Shown: positions 24,652 through 33,205 of the stretch, piece by piece | Layout of the letters: each line of letters starts with the position of its first letter | Numbering within the stretch: the first letter of the stretch is position 1 | Assembly (NCBI RefSeq): GCF_009669305.1 | Contig: NZ_SADB01000032.1 | Location: 1 to 33,408, forward strand | Source of the DNA: Ancylomarina sp. 16SWW S1-10-2 | Lineage (GTDB): Bacteria; Bacteroidota; Bacteroidia; Bacteroidales; Marinifilaceae | Length of the DNA: 33,408 bases | Direction: 5' to 3' | Notes under the pieces: generated by a model | Told to the model about the DNA's origin: nothing | Seen by the model: the letters and a program-made list of their open reading frames with translations, nothing else | Databases searched by the model: none | Translations under genes and position numbers: made by a program

Positions 24652-25830
24652 TTATTTCAGTTTCCCAAGAATAAATTCAACAAACCCTCTATCTCGTTTT
24701 ATCTTTGATGAAGAGCTATTCAAATAGGTTGCTAAATACTCATCTCCTATTTTTTTTGCTTCAATTGGTTTCTCTGCAACTACATATGCTACAAACTTAA
24801 TCAAGCCAAAATCAGCTTCATTACTACTAATCTCCTTAAAATCATTAGCCCATTTAATCGCAATATTAAAGTTAGCGTTCTTAGGAAAACTACCTCTATC
24901 TACTCCATATAAATCAAATACGAGGTCTTCATATAAAGTCGGATTTTTTAACGCATATAAGTTAATAAACTCTTTAGCTGAATTTAGGAAAGAAGTAAAG
25001 TCCTTTTTATCTAAAAAATCTCGGTATTCAATTTGTTTAACAAGGAAATCTATCTCTTTTAATCCTAGACTCCTATATTTATTGACTACCTCATCAAAAG
25101 CATCAGTACTATATTTCTCTTTCAATTCACTTTTTATGTTGTAATCAATTGTATTTTCAACCAAATCAGATGAACAAATTTTCTTATAATGATCTCTGTG
25201 TTTTACTAAAAAATCGAACACTTTCCCATCTTTTTTCCAATTAATGACAGTTAGAATAGTAAGAAATGATTCATCAAGTTTTTCTTCCTGAGAAAGTCCC
25301 TCGAAGTAATCTTCAAATTCACCTTTTGAGTTTCTATTAAAAGCAAAGTACTTTATTCCAACATTAAAAGATCTATCTCCATTGTTCCATTTTTCAATAC
25401 ATGTGCCAACTCGCTTATTTTCATCAAAAACCAATTTGGCTTCTTTGATCAAAGCATCCGCTTCTTTATATCCTAGTGATAAATGAAGTAATTTTTCCTC
25501 CTTGTCAATCCACATCAATGTTGGATACACTGTTATATTAAATTTTTTAGCGATTTCTTCATGGTTAGTTCCTTTCTTATCTACCTGAAGTTTGAAACAC
25601 ACAAACGATTTATTAAAAAAATCGCCAACACTTTTCTGAGGAAAAATATTTTTTTTCAACAACTTACATGGACCACACCAAGAAGTATAAAAGTCTATAA
25701 ATAAAGGTTTATTCTCTTCTTTAGCCTTTATAAGAGCATCCTCATATTTCCCATCAAAAAATTCTATTCCCTGCGATATGCCCTGTAAACTCAACATTAC
25801 TAATGCGAGTGATAATACTAAATTCTTCAT
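24652..25830 (-). CDS. Secreted thioredoxin-fold protein (locus 2, proximal)
   Basis: A 392-residue protein and the most diverged of the five paralogues. Signal peptide 1-20 (LQGISQ), then a thioredoxin domain with WCGPCK (Cys52, Cys55) and proline loop ITVYPTLMWID; position 47 is Phe rather than Cys. The remainder (about 135-392) is helical with many Lys/Glu/Asp and no known motif. It is the first gene after susD in locus 2, occupying the place a TlpA lipoprotein takes in locus 1. Its leader carries a 19-bp hairpin. Periplasmic thiol chemistry is expected, with unknown substrate. Confidence 0.85.
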   Translation of the reverse strand: MKNLVLSLALVMLSLQGISQGIEFFDGKYEDALIKAKEENKPLFIDFYTSWCGPCKLLKKNIFPQKSVGDFFNKSFVCFKLQVDKKGTNHEEIAKKFNITVYPTLMWIDKEEKLLHLSLGYKEADALIKEAKLVFDENKRVGTCIEKWNNGDRSFNVGIKYFAFNRNSKGEFEDYFEGLSQEEKLDESFLTILTVINWKKDGKVFDFLVKHRDHYKKICSSDLVENTIDYNIKSELKEKYSTDAFDEVVNKYRSLGLKEIDFLVKQIEYRDFLDKKDFTSFLNSAKEFINLYALKNPTLYEDLVFDLYGVDRGSFPKNANFNIAIKWANDFKEISSNEADFGLIKFVAYVVAEKPIEAKKIGDEYLATYLNSSSSKIKRDRGFVEFILGKLK

Positions 25831-25847
25831 TCTTATATTTTTTATAG

Positions 25848-25908
25848 GTAGCTACTAGTCATGCTTGTCCTAATTAATTATCAGAATATAAGCATAGCTA
25901 GCAGCCAC
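25848..25908 (-). other. Long intercistronic hairpin after susD (locus 2)
   Basis: Arms at 25890-25908 and 25848-25866 pair over 19 positions on the minus-strand RNA with three G-U pairs and one mismatch, around a 23-nt loop. Because the imperfect positions are G-U only in the minus-strand RNA, the structure appears to be kept for the transcript of this operon. It lies 27 nt after the susD stop and 17 nt upstream of the next start codon. No U run follows. Confidence 0.65.
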
Positions 25909-25935
25909 TTAATTATTAACCGAGCTTAAATATCT

Positions 25936-27384
25936 CTAATATGAATTCTGTTCAACCTTCCCATCAGTTAAATTGATAACTTCATTGGGCAAAGGTCTAG
26001 CATACTTTCTGCTATTTGGCTCAAGTATGTATGTTTGCGGAGAAGCAAAGTCAACATTACCATCCGTAAGAGTATAAAAATCTCGTGACAAAATAATTGG
26101 ATCAAGTAAGCCTTCATTATTTAATCTTTTGATATCTGACCAACGAGATGATGTAAATGGAAGTTCTCTTCTTCTTTCATCAACAACCAACTGTACTGCT
26201 TCTTTAACAGATGCAGGCAATGCCATAGGTACATAATCTGCCGAAGCAAAACGATTAACACGAACAGACTCAATATTTTGCATACAAGTTGCAAAGTCAC
26301 CATCACGTCCTGCACATTCCGCAACAATTAGATACATTTCTGCGACATCAGGACCAGAGAACGTAACACCACTAAACTTATTATATATTTTATTATTCTC
26401 AGTTACTCCAAAAAAAACAGCTGCCATCCATCCAGAGTAGAAAAGATTACGCAGGTCTGAAGGTTCGTATAATGCTAATAAATCTGCACTTGGAAACATA
26501 TTCTGATCTTGGGTTACATACATTTTATATTGACTATCCCAAGTTGTATAAAAATCGTGTGAATAGACTGATAAATTATTAGTTGAAGGAAGATCAAACC
26601 CATACCTATCGAAAATAGTCACTTCAGTTTCCATATTGACCATTTTATCCCATAATGAAAGGGCTTGCTGAGCATATTTTTTAGCATTCACAAAATCGTG
26701 AATATACATATAGTATCTTGCTGCTAATGCTGCTGCCGAACCTTTACTTTCTCTCCAACTATCTGTTCTCACTTTATCAATCTTTAAACCTTCAGTAATA
26801 TGATATTCAATATCTTCTAAAGTTTCCTGTAGATTTGAACGTGCAGGAAGATCATCAAACTCCAAACTGTTTTTTAAAGAAAGGCCCAATTCGTCACCAT
26901 TGGCAGATGATGGATACAAGCAATGTTTCATCATCAGCGTTAGCATTTTATAAGCTTTAATCAAATGTGCTTCAGCAATAAGATTTGCTTTCTCATTATC
27001 GCTACCTTCCAAACCACCAACATTGTTGATAATGTAGTTAGCCAACCATATATTCTTGTATGATGCTGTCCAAGATTTATCACTAACTGCAGTAATCTCA
27101 TTTTGCCATGAATAAGATTGTATGTAATCAAAAGGTATCCAAGGTGCAAAAACGGCATACATTTCATCATAGATGTACATATCATCAGTCAAGTTACCAA
27201 AAGTAACATCTAAAATTACATGTGTATTATTTATTAAATCCAGAGCATTATCTAAAAGTAGATTAATATCATCTGTTGATTCAATTTCCTGCTGATTGGT
27301 CTTGCTAGGTTTTTCATCCAAATACTCCTCACAAGAGCTGAACAAAACCAATGATATTATTAGTATTGCTAATATATTCTTCAT
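25936..27384 (-). CDS. SusD/RagB-family outer-membrane lipoprotein (locus 2)
   Basis: A 482-residue lipoprotein: SPII signal with lipobox cysteine 18 (LFSSC), mature start EEYLDEKPSKTNQQEIEST, helical TPR-like pairs (NEKANLIAEAHLIKAYKMLT) and the C-terminal family pattern VDERRRELPFTSSRWSDIKR. It should pair with the SusC protein whose stop codon is 11 nt upstream. Sequence similarity to the locus 1 SusD is low outside family motifs, so the two systems probably bind different ligands. Confidence 0.93.
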   Translation of the reverse strand: MKNILAILIISLVLFSSCEEYLDEKPSKTNQQEIESTDDINLLLDNALDLINNTHVILDVTFGNLTDDMYIYDEMYAVFAPWIPFDYIQSYSWQNEITAVSDKSWTASYKNIWLANYIINNVGGLEGSDNEKANLIAEAHLIKAYKMLTLMMKHCLYPSSANGDELGLSLKNSLEFDDLPARSNLQETLEDIEYHITEGLKIDKVRTDSWRESKGSAAALAARYYMYIHDFVNAKKYAQQALSLWDKMVNMETEVTIFDRYGFDLPSTNNLSVYSHDFYTTWDSQYKMYVTQDQNMFPSADLLALYEPSDLRNLFYSGWMAAVFFGVTENNKIYNKFSGVTFSGPDVAEMYLIVAECAGRDGDFATCMQNIESVRVNRFASADYVPMALPASVKEAVQLVVDERRRELPFTSSRWSDIKRLNNEGLLDPIILSRDFYTLTDGNVDFASPQTYILEPNSRKYARPLPNEVINLTDGKVEQNSY

Positions 27385-27395
27385 TTCGTTTCGAT

Positions 27396-30300
27396 TTAAA
27401 AGTTAACATTTACACCAAAAGTGAACGTTCTTTCAGGTTTAAAGAAGTTTAATCCCTTTTGGTATTCTGGATCAATATTCTTGTCATTAGCAGTCCATAA
27501 TAAACCCACATTACTAATGTGAGTATAGAATTTAACTCTATTCACACCTAATTTCGATACCAAGGACTTAGGCAAGTGATATGAAAGCATAACTTCTTTT
27601 AAGCGGATGTAATCGGCTTTCTCAACTCTTGAATCCAAAAATAATACAGAACTATAGTATGATTCAATACCAGATATTCTCTCAGTAGGAATAGGTAACA
27701 TTCCAATCTCATCTGCTCTTCCATCTATTAAATACTCCATGTCTTCATGGTAATTCATAGCATCTACTCTGTTTTGGAAATCATGACTATTGTTGTACAT
27801 ATAATGTCCAAACTTACCTGTTACTGTAGCCAATAAGCTAAAGCCTTTAAACTTAAACTCATTGGTGAAAGAAGTTACATAAGGAGCAACAGTACTACCT
27901 CTGTGATGTACTAAATCTGGCCCATAAATACCAGTTGCCGAAATATTTACATTAGCAGGATACTCCACACCATTTTTACCCATGATCATTGGAATACCAA
28001 ACTCGTTTGTGTCTCCTGTTAGGTTATATGACCAAACAGGATTTAAACCATACCCCTGAACATAAGGAGTGTCATACCTTAATTTGTAAAGTTCTAAATC
28101 TGTAACATTAACTTTGCTCACCATATTCTTATTATAAGCAAAATTAAAGATTGGTCTCCATACTAAATCCTTTGTTATTTTTAAGTTCGCATTCAGATTT
28201 AACTCAATACCCTTATTAGACATTTCTGCAATATTGAAAGCTTGAGAATCTGTTCCTGAAATTGATGGTAGTGATACCTCAGCCACTAAACTTTCACTTT
28301 TCTTGTTGTAATATTCAATAGTACCAAACAATTTATTACCCAAAACCGCAAAATCAAGAGCTAAATTTAATTGCTTCACTTTTTCCCATCCAAGGGTAGG
28401 ATTTCCTAAATCATTAAGATTAGCATGATCAACACCATTACCATATGATCCAAATCCAGATGAACCATCAACGTAAGAAATCAATGGAACCTGAGCTGTA
28501 TTCATAGGAATATTACCATTTGCACCATAAGTTGCACGTAATATAGCGCGGTTCAACCAATCATATTGCATAGCAAAGTCTTCTTTGCCTAATTGCCAAC
28601 TTGCACCTACCGACCAAAATGGTTCGTATCTATACTTTGGATCTTTAACTGTAATATTTGATGCATCGGTACGAACACTAGCACTAAGAGAGTACCTATC
28701 TTTGTATGTATAAGCCATATTTGAATACAATGAGAAAAATTTATTGGTTTTGTAATCAATCACTCCACCTCTTGGTATATTCCCAGGATTTGAGTAAAAC
28801 ATTCTACTCACATCAGTATAAGCGGATGGCATACCAGTCGTATACTTATCATGATTATAACCATATAACCAATTATCATTTGATTCTACTACATTCCAAT
28901 TCAATTCTGTACCTGCAATAAAATTTATTGCATGATCTCCGTATACCTTATCAAATGAAAACTGATTTCTAATTACATAAGCTCTAGTTTGAATATTTTT
29001 TAAATAAGCCATTTCTCCTTTAGGAAGCTGATATTCTCCAATGGTTTGAGGAGTTCCAGCAACAAAAGCGTCATAATCAGCAACACTATATTCATTTACC
29101 ATACCACGTACATAATAGGCATCTTCTTTGTATCTATTTTTCACATCAATATTACCTCGCGAATACTGCATTCCAACACTGTATTTGATTCCATCAGCAA
29201 TCTTGAAATTCAATCCTGCCTTTAAACGTGCATTAAATGTTTTTGTTCTGAAATCCTGCGAACGCATTTCTCTTAAAGGGTTATAAGTCATATCTTCATA
29301 AGCCCAACCATCACTAATGGCCTGCATCTGATCTATAATCTCCTTATTCTTAACCGCAAATGGCTGATATAGATTCGTATTGATATGATTATAATTTCCA
29401 TTCTCATCAACCAAAAGTTCATAAGGAGCCATTCTTTTAATATGGTTTAGACCAATACCTCCCGATTTCTCATTCTTTAACTGTGTCATAACAGAAAAAT
29501 CAAAATCTAACCATTTTGCAACTTTCATCGAATTACGAAAATTTACCAAAAGGTTATCATCGCTATCTTCTTTCATAACCTGTTTGTTATCATTGTACAT
29601 GACAGAAAATGCATATTGGTTTCTTTCGCCCTGACCACGTATGGTAAGATTGTAGTTTTGAGACACAGGTTTTCTTAACATTAAACTCTTAACCTGCCCT
29701 TTATAAGATAGACCTGCCAATTTTTGCAACTCAGGAGTCATCGTGAAAGTTGGTAAACCTACACCTCCATCTGCTACATACTCTTTCAATTGTTTCTGGA
29801 ACAGTTCGCTCCCCTTTGTCATGTTACTTTGTATATTCCCAATATCATAAGATGGCGTCATATACCCCAATTGCCACGATAACATTTCGTATTGTAGCTG
29901 GGTAGCTGAGTTTGCAATAGGATTGGCATAATCCAAGTCTACATCATCACTCATTTTTGTATAAGCTTCGAAATTCACCTGAATTCCTTTATCCTTATTT
30001 CCTTTTTTAGTTGTAATTACAATTACACCATTAGCGGCTTGTGCACCCCAAATAGAAGCAGCTGCAGCATCTTTCAAAACTGTAATTTTATCAATATCAT
30101 TTCTGTTAATTGTTTCAAAACCACCATCAACAGCAAAACCATCAACAACAACCAGAGGTTCTATATTACCTGTCAAAGAAGACTCTCCACGAATCGTAAT
30201 TTTAATATCACCATCCTCATCAACGGTTGTTTGTAAACCAGCGACCAATGACTCTAAATTATCACCTATTGATTCGTTTGGACTATTACTTATATTATCA

Positions 30301-31013
30301 CTGTTTAGCGTAACAAAAGAACCTGTTGCTCTTTCCTTCGAAATAGTTTGGTAACCAGTAACTACAACCTCGGCCATTTGCTCTGCATCGGCTAATAAAG
30401 TTACATTCTGAAGAACTTGTCCTGTGTAAGCAATTTCTTGAGGTATCATACCTACAAAAGAATAAACTAGAATAGCATTCTTTTGATCAAAAGAAATCAT
30501 ATAGTTTCCATCAATATCAGTTGCTGCTCCTATAGTTGTTCCTTTTACAACGACAGATACTCCGGGTAAAGTATTACCATCTTCGTCTAGAACTGTGCCT
30601 TTAAGTTTTTTCTTTTCTTGTGGGGTTTCAATAACAGGTTCTGCCAGTTTTTCTTGATGAAAAATAACAATAACCTCATCTTGTACCTTATAAGAAAGTT
30701 CAGTTCCCATAAGAACTTTATCAAGTATTTCTTGAACACTTGAATTCTCTACATCTAAACTCACTCTTACATCTGGGTTAATTTCACTCTTTTTATAAAG
30801 AATACCGTATCCCGTTTCTCCCATTAAGTGTTCAAAAACCTCAACTAAAGTCGACCTATCATATTGTGCTTGCGACACTTTCTGAGAAAAGCCATTCGCA
30901 AAAGCACTTAAATTAAATACAAAAAACAAAATGATAAAATTTCTCATAAGCCAGTAGCTTTTCAGCCATCTCCCCTTTGGAAGTGAAAAATGACTATTCC
31001 AGTTTTTTTTCAT
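27396..31013 (-). CDS. SusC/RagA-family TonB-dependent transducer with STN domain (locus 2)
   Basis: A 1,205-residue outer-membrane transporter with a long N-terminal signal region (1-43), STN domain (about 45-118, VSLDVENSSVQEILDKVLMG), CarboxypepD-regulatory-like domain (137-209, GTVLDEDGNTLPGVSVVVKG), TonB-box-like EVVVTGY (215-221), a plug with VVVDGFAVDGGFE and the VLKDAAAASIWGAQAANGVI motif, and a beta-barrel ending in NVNF. The EVVVTGYQTISKER stretch is identical to locus 1, as is most of the CarboxypepD-regulatory domain; the barrels differ strongly. The STN domain implies signalling to the FecR protein encoded just upstream. Confidence 0.95.
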   Translation of the reverse strand: MKKNWNSHFSLPKGRWLKSYWLMRNFIILFFVFNLSAFANGFSQKVSQAQYDRSTLVEVFEHLMGETGYGILYKKSEINPDVRVSLDVENSSVQEILDKVLMGTELSYKVQDEVIVIFHQEKLAEPVIETPQEKKKLKGTVLDEDGNTLPGVSVVVKGTTIGAATDIDGNYMISFDQKNAILVYSFVGMIPQEIAYTGQVLQNVTLLADAEQMAEVVVTGYQTISKERATGSFVTLNSDNISNSPNESIGDNLESLVAGLQTTVDEDGDIKITIRGESSLTGNIEPLVVVDGFAVDGGFETINRNDIDKITVLKDAAAASIWGAQAANGVIVITTKKGNKDKGIQVNFEAYTKMSDDVDLDYANPIANSATQLQYEMLSWQLGYMTPSYDIGNIQSNMTKGSELFQKQLKEYVADGGVGLPTFTMTPELQKLAGLSYKGQVKSLMLRKPVSQNYNLTIRGQGERNQYAFSVMYNDNKQVMKEDSDDNLLVNFRNSMKVAKWLDFDFSVMTQLKNEKSGGIGLNHIKRMAPYELLVDENGNYNHINTNLYQPFAVKNKEIIDQMQAISDGWAYEDMTYNPLREMRSQDFRTKTFNARLKAGLNFKIADGIKYSVGMQYSRGNIDVKNRYKEDAYYVRGMVNEYSVADYDAFVAGTPQTIGEYQLPKGEMAYLKNIQTRAYVIRNQFSFDKVYGDHAINFIAGTELNWNVVESNDNWLYGYNHDKYTTGMPSAYTDVSRMFYSNPGNIPRGGVIDYKTNKFFSLYSNMAYTYKDRYSLSASVRTDASNITVKDPKYRYEPFWSVGASWQLGKEDFAMQYDWLNRAILRATYGANGNIPMNTAQVPLISYVDGSSGFGSYGNGVDHANLNDLGNPTLGWEKVKQLNLALDFAVLGNKLFGTIEYYNKKSESLVAEVSLPSISGTDSQAFNIAEMSNKGIELNLNANLKITKDLVWRPIFNFAYNKNMVSKVNVTDLELYKLRYDTPYVQGYGLNPVWSYNLTGDTNEFGIPMIMGKNGVEYPANVNISATGIYGPDLVHHRGSTVAPYVTSFTNEFKFKGFSLLATVTGKFGHYMYNNSHDFQNRVDAMNYHEDMEYLIDGRADEIGMLPIPTERISGIESYYSSVLFLDSRVEKADYIRLKEVMLSYHLPKSLVSKLGVNRVKFYTHISNVGLLWTANDKNIDPEYQKGLNFFKPERTFTFGVNVNF

Positions 31014-31067
31014 AAATTTGTGATTATTAAGGTTAAAAGTAGAATACTGTGAGTATTCATTAATTCC

Positions 31068-31093
31068 CCGAGAAATGTTAGCGCATTTCTCGG
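31068..31093. other. Hairpin between fecR and susC (locus 2)
   Basis: A perfect 10-bp stem CCGAGAAATG / CATTTCTCGG with a 6-nt loop, 55 nt upstream of the susC start. TTTTT follows on the plus strand only. A second small hairpin (GAATACT/AGTATTC, 31042-31058) lies nearer susC. Stem length, loop size and spacing are the same as in locus 1, while the sequence is different. Confidence 0.6.
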
Positions 31094-31128
31094 TTTTTCT
31101 TAGGTTATATTTTCGTGGTTTTTATATT

Positions 31129-32322
31129 CTATTTTTGGTTAACAACTAATACATTTCCTGTAATATCAAACTCTACATCAGAACCCAACTCCAATAGGTT
31201 CAAGATTGTTCTAAACTCTTCAAATCGTTTCATTTCTCCGGTAAAGCGTATATTTTCGATTGTAGGGTTTTGAAAAAACACCTTAACATCGTACCAGCGA
31301 GATAATTTTCTAAGAATACTTCCCAAAGTTTCATCATTAAATTGAAACAAGCCATCTTTCCAACCTATGTATAAGTCAGTATCTACAATTTTTATTTGAC
31401 CTCCAGAGCTACCTTTAACATAGGCCATTTGCATATTTGGCTCAAGCATTGCTTTCTCTACAAGTCCAGTTTCATTATTTAACTCAAGCCCAACACTTCC
31501 TTCAACTAGAGTCGTATAAACAATGTCTTCATCATCATAAGCCATCACATTAAACTCGGTACCATAAACTTTTACATCCATACTTTCAGTTTTCACAATA
31601 AAAGCATGTTTTTTATCCTCTGCCACATCAAAATAGGCTTCACCTTTTAAATAAACAATCCTTTCTTTTCCAATAAACTTATCAGTGTACTTCAATTCAG
31701 AATCAGAATTCAGATGAACAATTGTACCATCTGAAAGCTTTAACATATAATATCCATTTTTAGGAACGACTAAACGATGCCACTTTATATCAGCATCAGC
31801 TAATTGAGAATCTGTATACGAAAGTATATTATTGATATTACTCAATTGGCTACCATCATTAATCATTATCAAGCTATCTTTTTGATTTTCCAAATTGATA
31901 ACTTCTCCATTGGCAAGAACCAGAGATGCTTTTTGTGTCCCAGGAACAATATTGTCAACTAAAATCTCATCGTTTGTTTCTGTATTATCAATCGCATTAA
32001 AAACGAGATAACCTCCAATTGCTAATGGTAAAAGAAGAACTGCTGCATAACGCATAAATTCTTTAAATAACTTTATGGTTTTAGTCTCGGTCTTAAGTTC
32101 AGTTTCTAAATTACACCAAGCTTTATCAGAATCAATCGCATTATATGCTTCAATTTTTGATTCAACATTTAATTCTTGACTTAAACGTGTATAGATATCA
32201 AGGTTCTCAGCAGACTCACCCTTCCATTTTTGAAGAGAACGTGCTTCAGTCTCTGATAACAAGTCTGATTTCTCTTTATAAATGAGTTGAGAAATATCTA
32301 TATAATTTTTTGTTGTTTTCAT
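31129..32322 (-). CDS. FecR-family anti-sigma factor (locus 2)
   Basis: A 397-residue protein with a cytoplasmic N-terminal part (1-90), one transmembrane helix at about 91-108 (YAAVLLLPLAIGGYLVF), a FecR domain (about 185-285) with LSDGTIVHLNSDSELKYTDK and GEAYFDVAEDKKHAFIV, and a DUF4974-like end (ETLGSILRKLSRWYDVKVFF). It is the counterpart of the locus 1 gene in the same position, 223 bp after the sigma gene. It should restrain the adjacent ECF factor until the STN domain of the SusC protein signals occupancy. Confidence 0.93.
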   Translation of the reverse strand: MKTTKNYIDISQLIYKEKSDLLSETEARSLQKWKGESAENLDIYTRLSQELNVESKIEAYNAIDSDKAWCNLETELKTETKTIKLFKEFMRYAAVLLLPLAIGGYLVFNAIDNTETNDEILVDNIVPGTQKASLVLANGEVINLENQKDSLIMINDGSQLSNINNILSYTDSQLADADIKWHRLVVPKNGYYMLKLSDGTIVHLNSDSELKYTDKFIGKERIVYLKGEAYFDVAEDKKHAFIVKTESMDVKVYGTEFNVMAYDDEDIVYTTLVEGSVGLELNNETGLVEKAMLEPNMQMAYVKGSSGGQIKIVDTDLYIGWKDGLFQFNDETLGSILRKLSRWYDVKVFFQNPTIENIRFTGEMKRFEEFRTILNLLELGSDVEFDITGNVLVVNQK

Positions 32323-32545
32323 CAGTCTAAATTGGCTTTGTTACTTATAATACACCTGAGCTAAATAAAAGGACAGTGAGAAACCATATTTTTTATAAAA
32401 AAAATAATTTTCACTCTAAACATTCAGCTTTCACTGAAAGTTATATCTTTTAAGATGATAATGCAATAGAAGGATTTATCCACGAAACAGGATAAAACAA
32501 GTCTTATCAAGAGAGATTAGACGACAAAGGTTTAGAATCTGAAAT

Positions 32546-33112
32546 TTATAAATCGAAGAAAAAAGGAAGCAATGGTAATAGAAAAAGATGATCCTTCAAT
32601 TTTGCTCTAAGAATGGTAATCGCCTTATTCTTGTGATATTTTACGGTACTAGTAGATAAATTTAACTCTTCAGCTATCTGAGCATTTTTCACACCATTCA
32701 TACTTAAAGTACAAACTTTACGAGTTTGATCAGGCAAACTATGTATAGCTTGTATTAACAAACGGTAAGTTTCCTCTTCTATTAAATGATTTTTAAAAAA
32801 AGATTCTTCGGATTTGCTTTGAATCATTTCTTTCTGATGAACATCTACAACCTTTAGATGTCTAAAATGATTAAGAGCCCTATTTTTTACACTTGTAAAT
32901 AAAAACGCTTTAATTGTTATCGAATTCTCTATGGTTTTTCTTTTCTCCCACAACTTCACAAAAATCTCTTGCACCAAATCTTCAGCCAAATCAGCATCAT
33001 TGACATATTTAGTGGCAAAAATGATTAACGGTTTATGAAAGGTATCAAAAATCAGCTTAAACGCTTTTCGATCTCCTTTACGAAATGATTTAAAGTCTTT
33101 TGGGCTTAACAT
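32546..33112 (-). CDS. ECF sigma factor, FecI/Bacteroidetes type (locus 2)
   Basis: A 188-residue protein with sigma region 2 (about 18-85, DLAEDLVQEIFVKLWEKRKT) and region 4 (about 120-170, LPDQTRKVCTLSMNGVKNAQ followed by the STSTVKYHKNKAI helix-turn-helix). As in locus 1, the C-terminus is hydrophobic (HLFLLPLLPFFFDL). It is the first gene of locus 2 and should be released from FecR to activate the susC-susD-thioredoxin genes. An IS30-family transposase gene ends 93 nt upstream of its start, leaving its own promoter intact. Confidence 0.93.
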   Translation of the reverse strand: MLSPKDFKSFRKGDRKAFKLIFDTFHKPLIIFATKYVNDADLAEDLVQEIFVKLWEKRKTIENSITIKAFLFTSVKNRALNHFRHLKVVDVHQKEMIQSKSEESFFKNHLIEEETYRLLIQAIHSLPDQTRKVCTLSMNGVKNAQIAEELNLSTSTVKYHKNKAITILRAKLKDHLFLLPLLPFFFDL

Positions 33113-33141
33113 AGGGGGATTTAGGGAATAATTTTAACCGA

Positions 33142-33172
33142 TAAAGTTATTTTTTTCAGACATAAATTCAAA
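33142..33172 (-). promoter_or_regulatory. Promoter for the locus 2 sigma gene
   Basis: On the minus strand TTTG (33169-33172) and TAACTTTA (33142-33149) are separated by 19 nt, the same spacing as the locus 1 sigma promoter. The -7 box matches TAnnTTTG at all but the last base. It lies about 30 nt upstream of the start codon. Confidence 0.6.
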
Positions 33173-33205
33173 TTAATTAGAGGTTCTTATTTTAAATTCC
33201 TGAAT

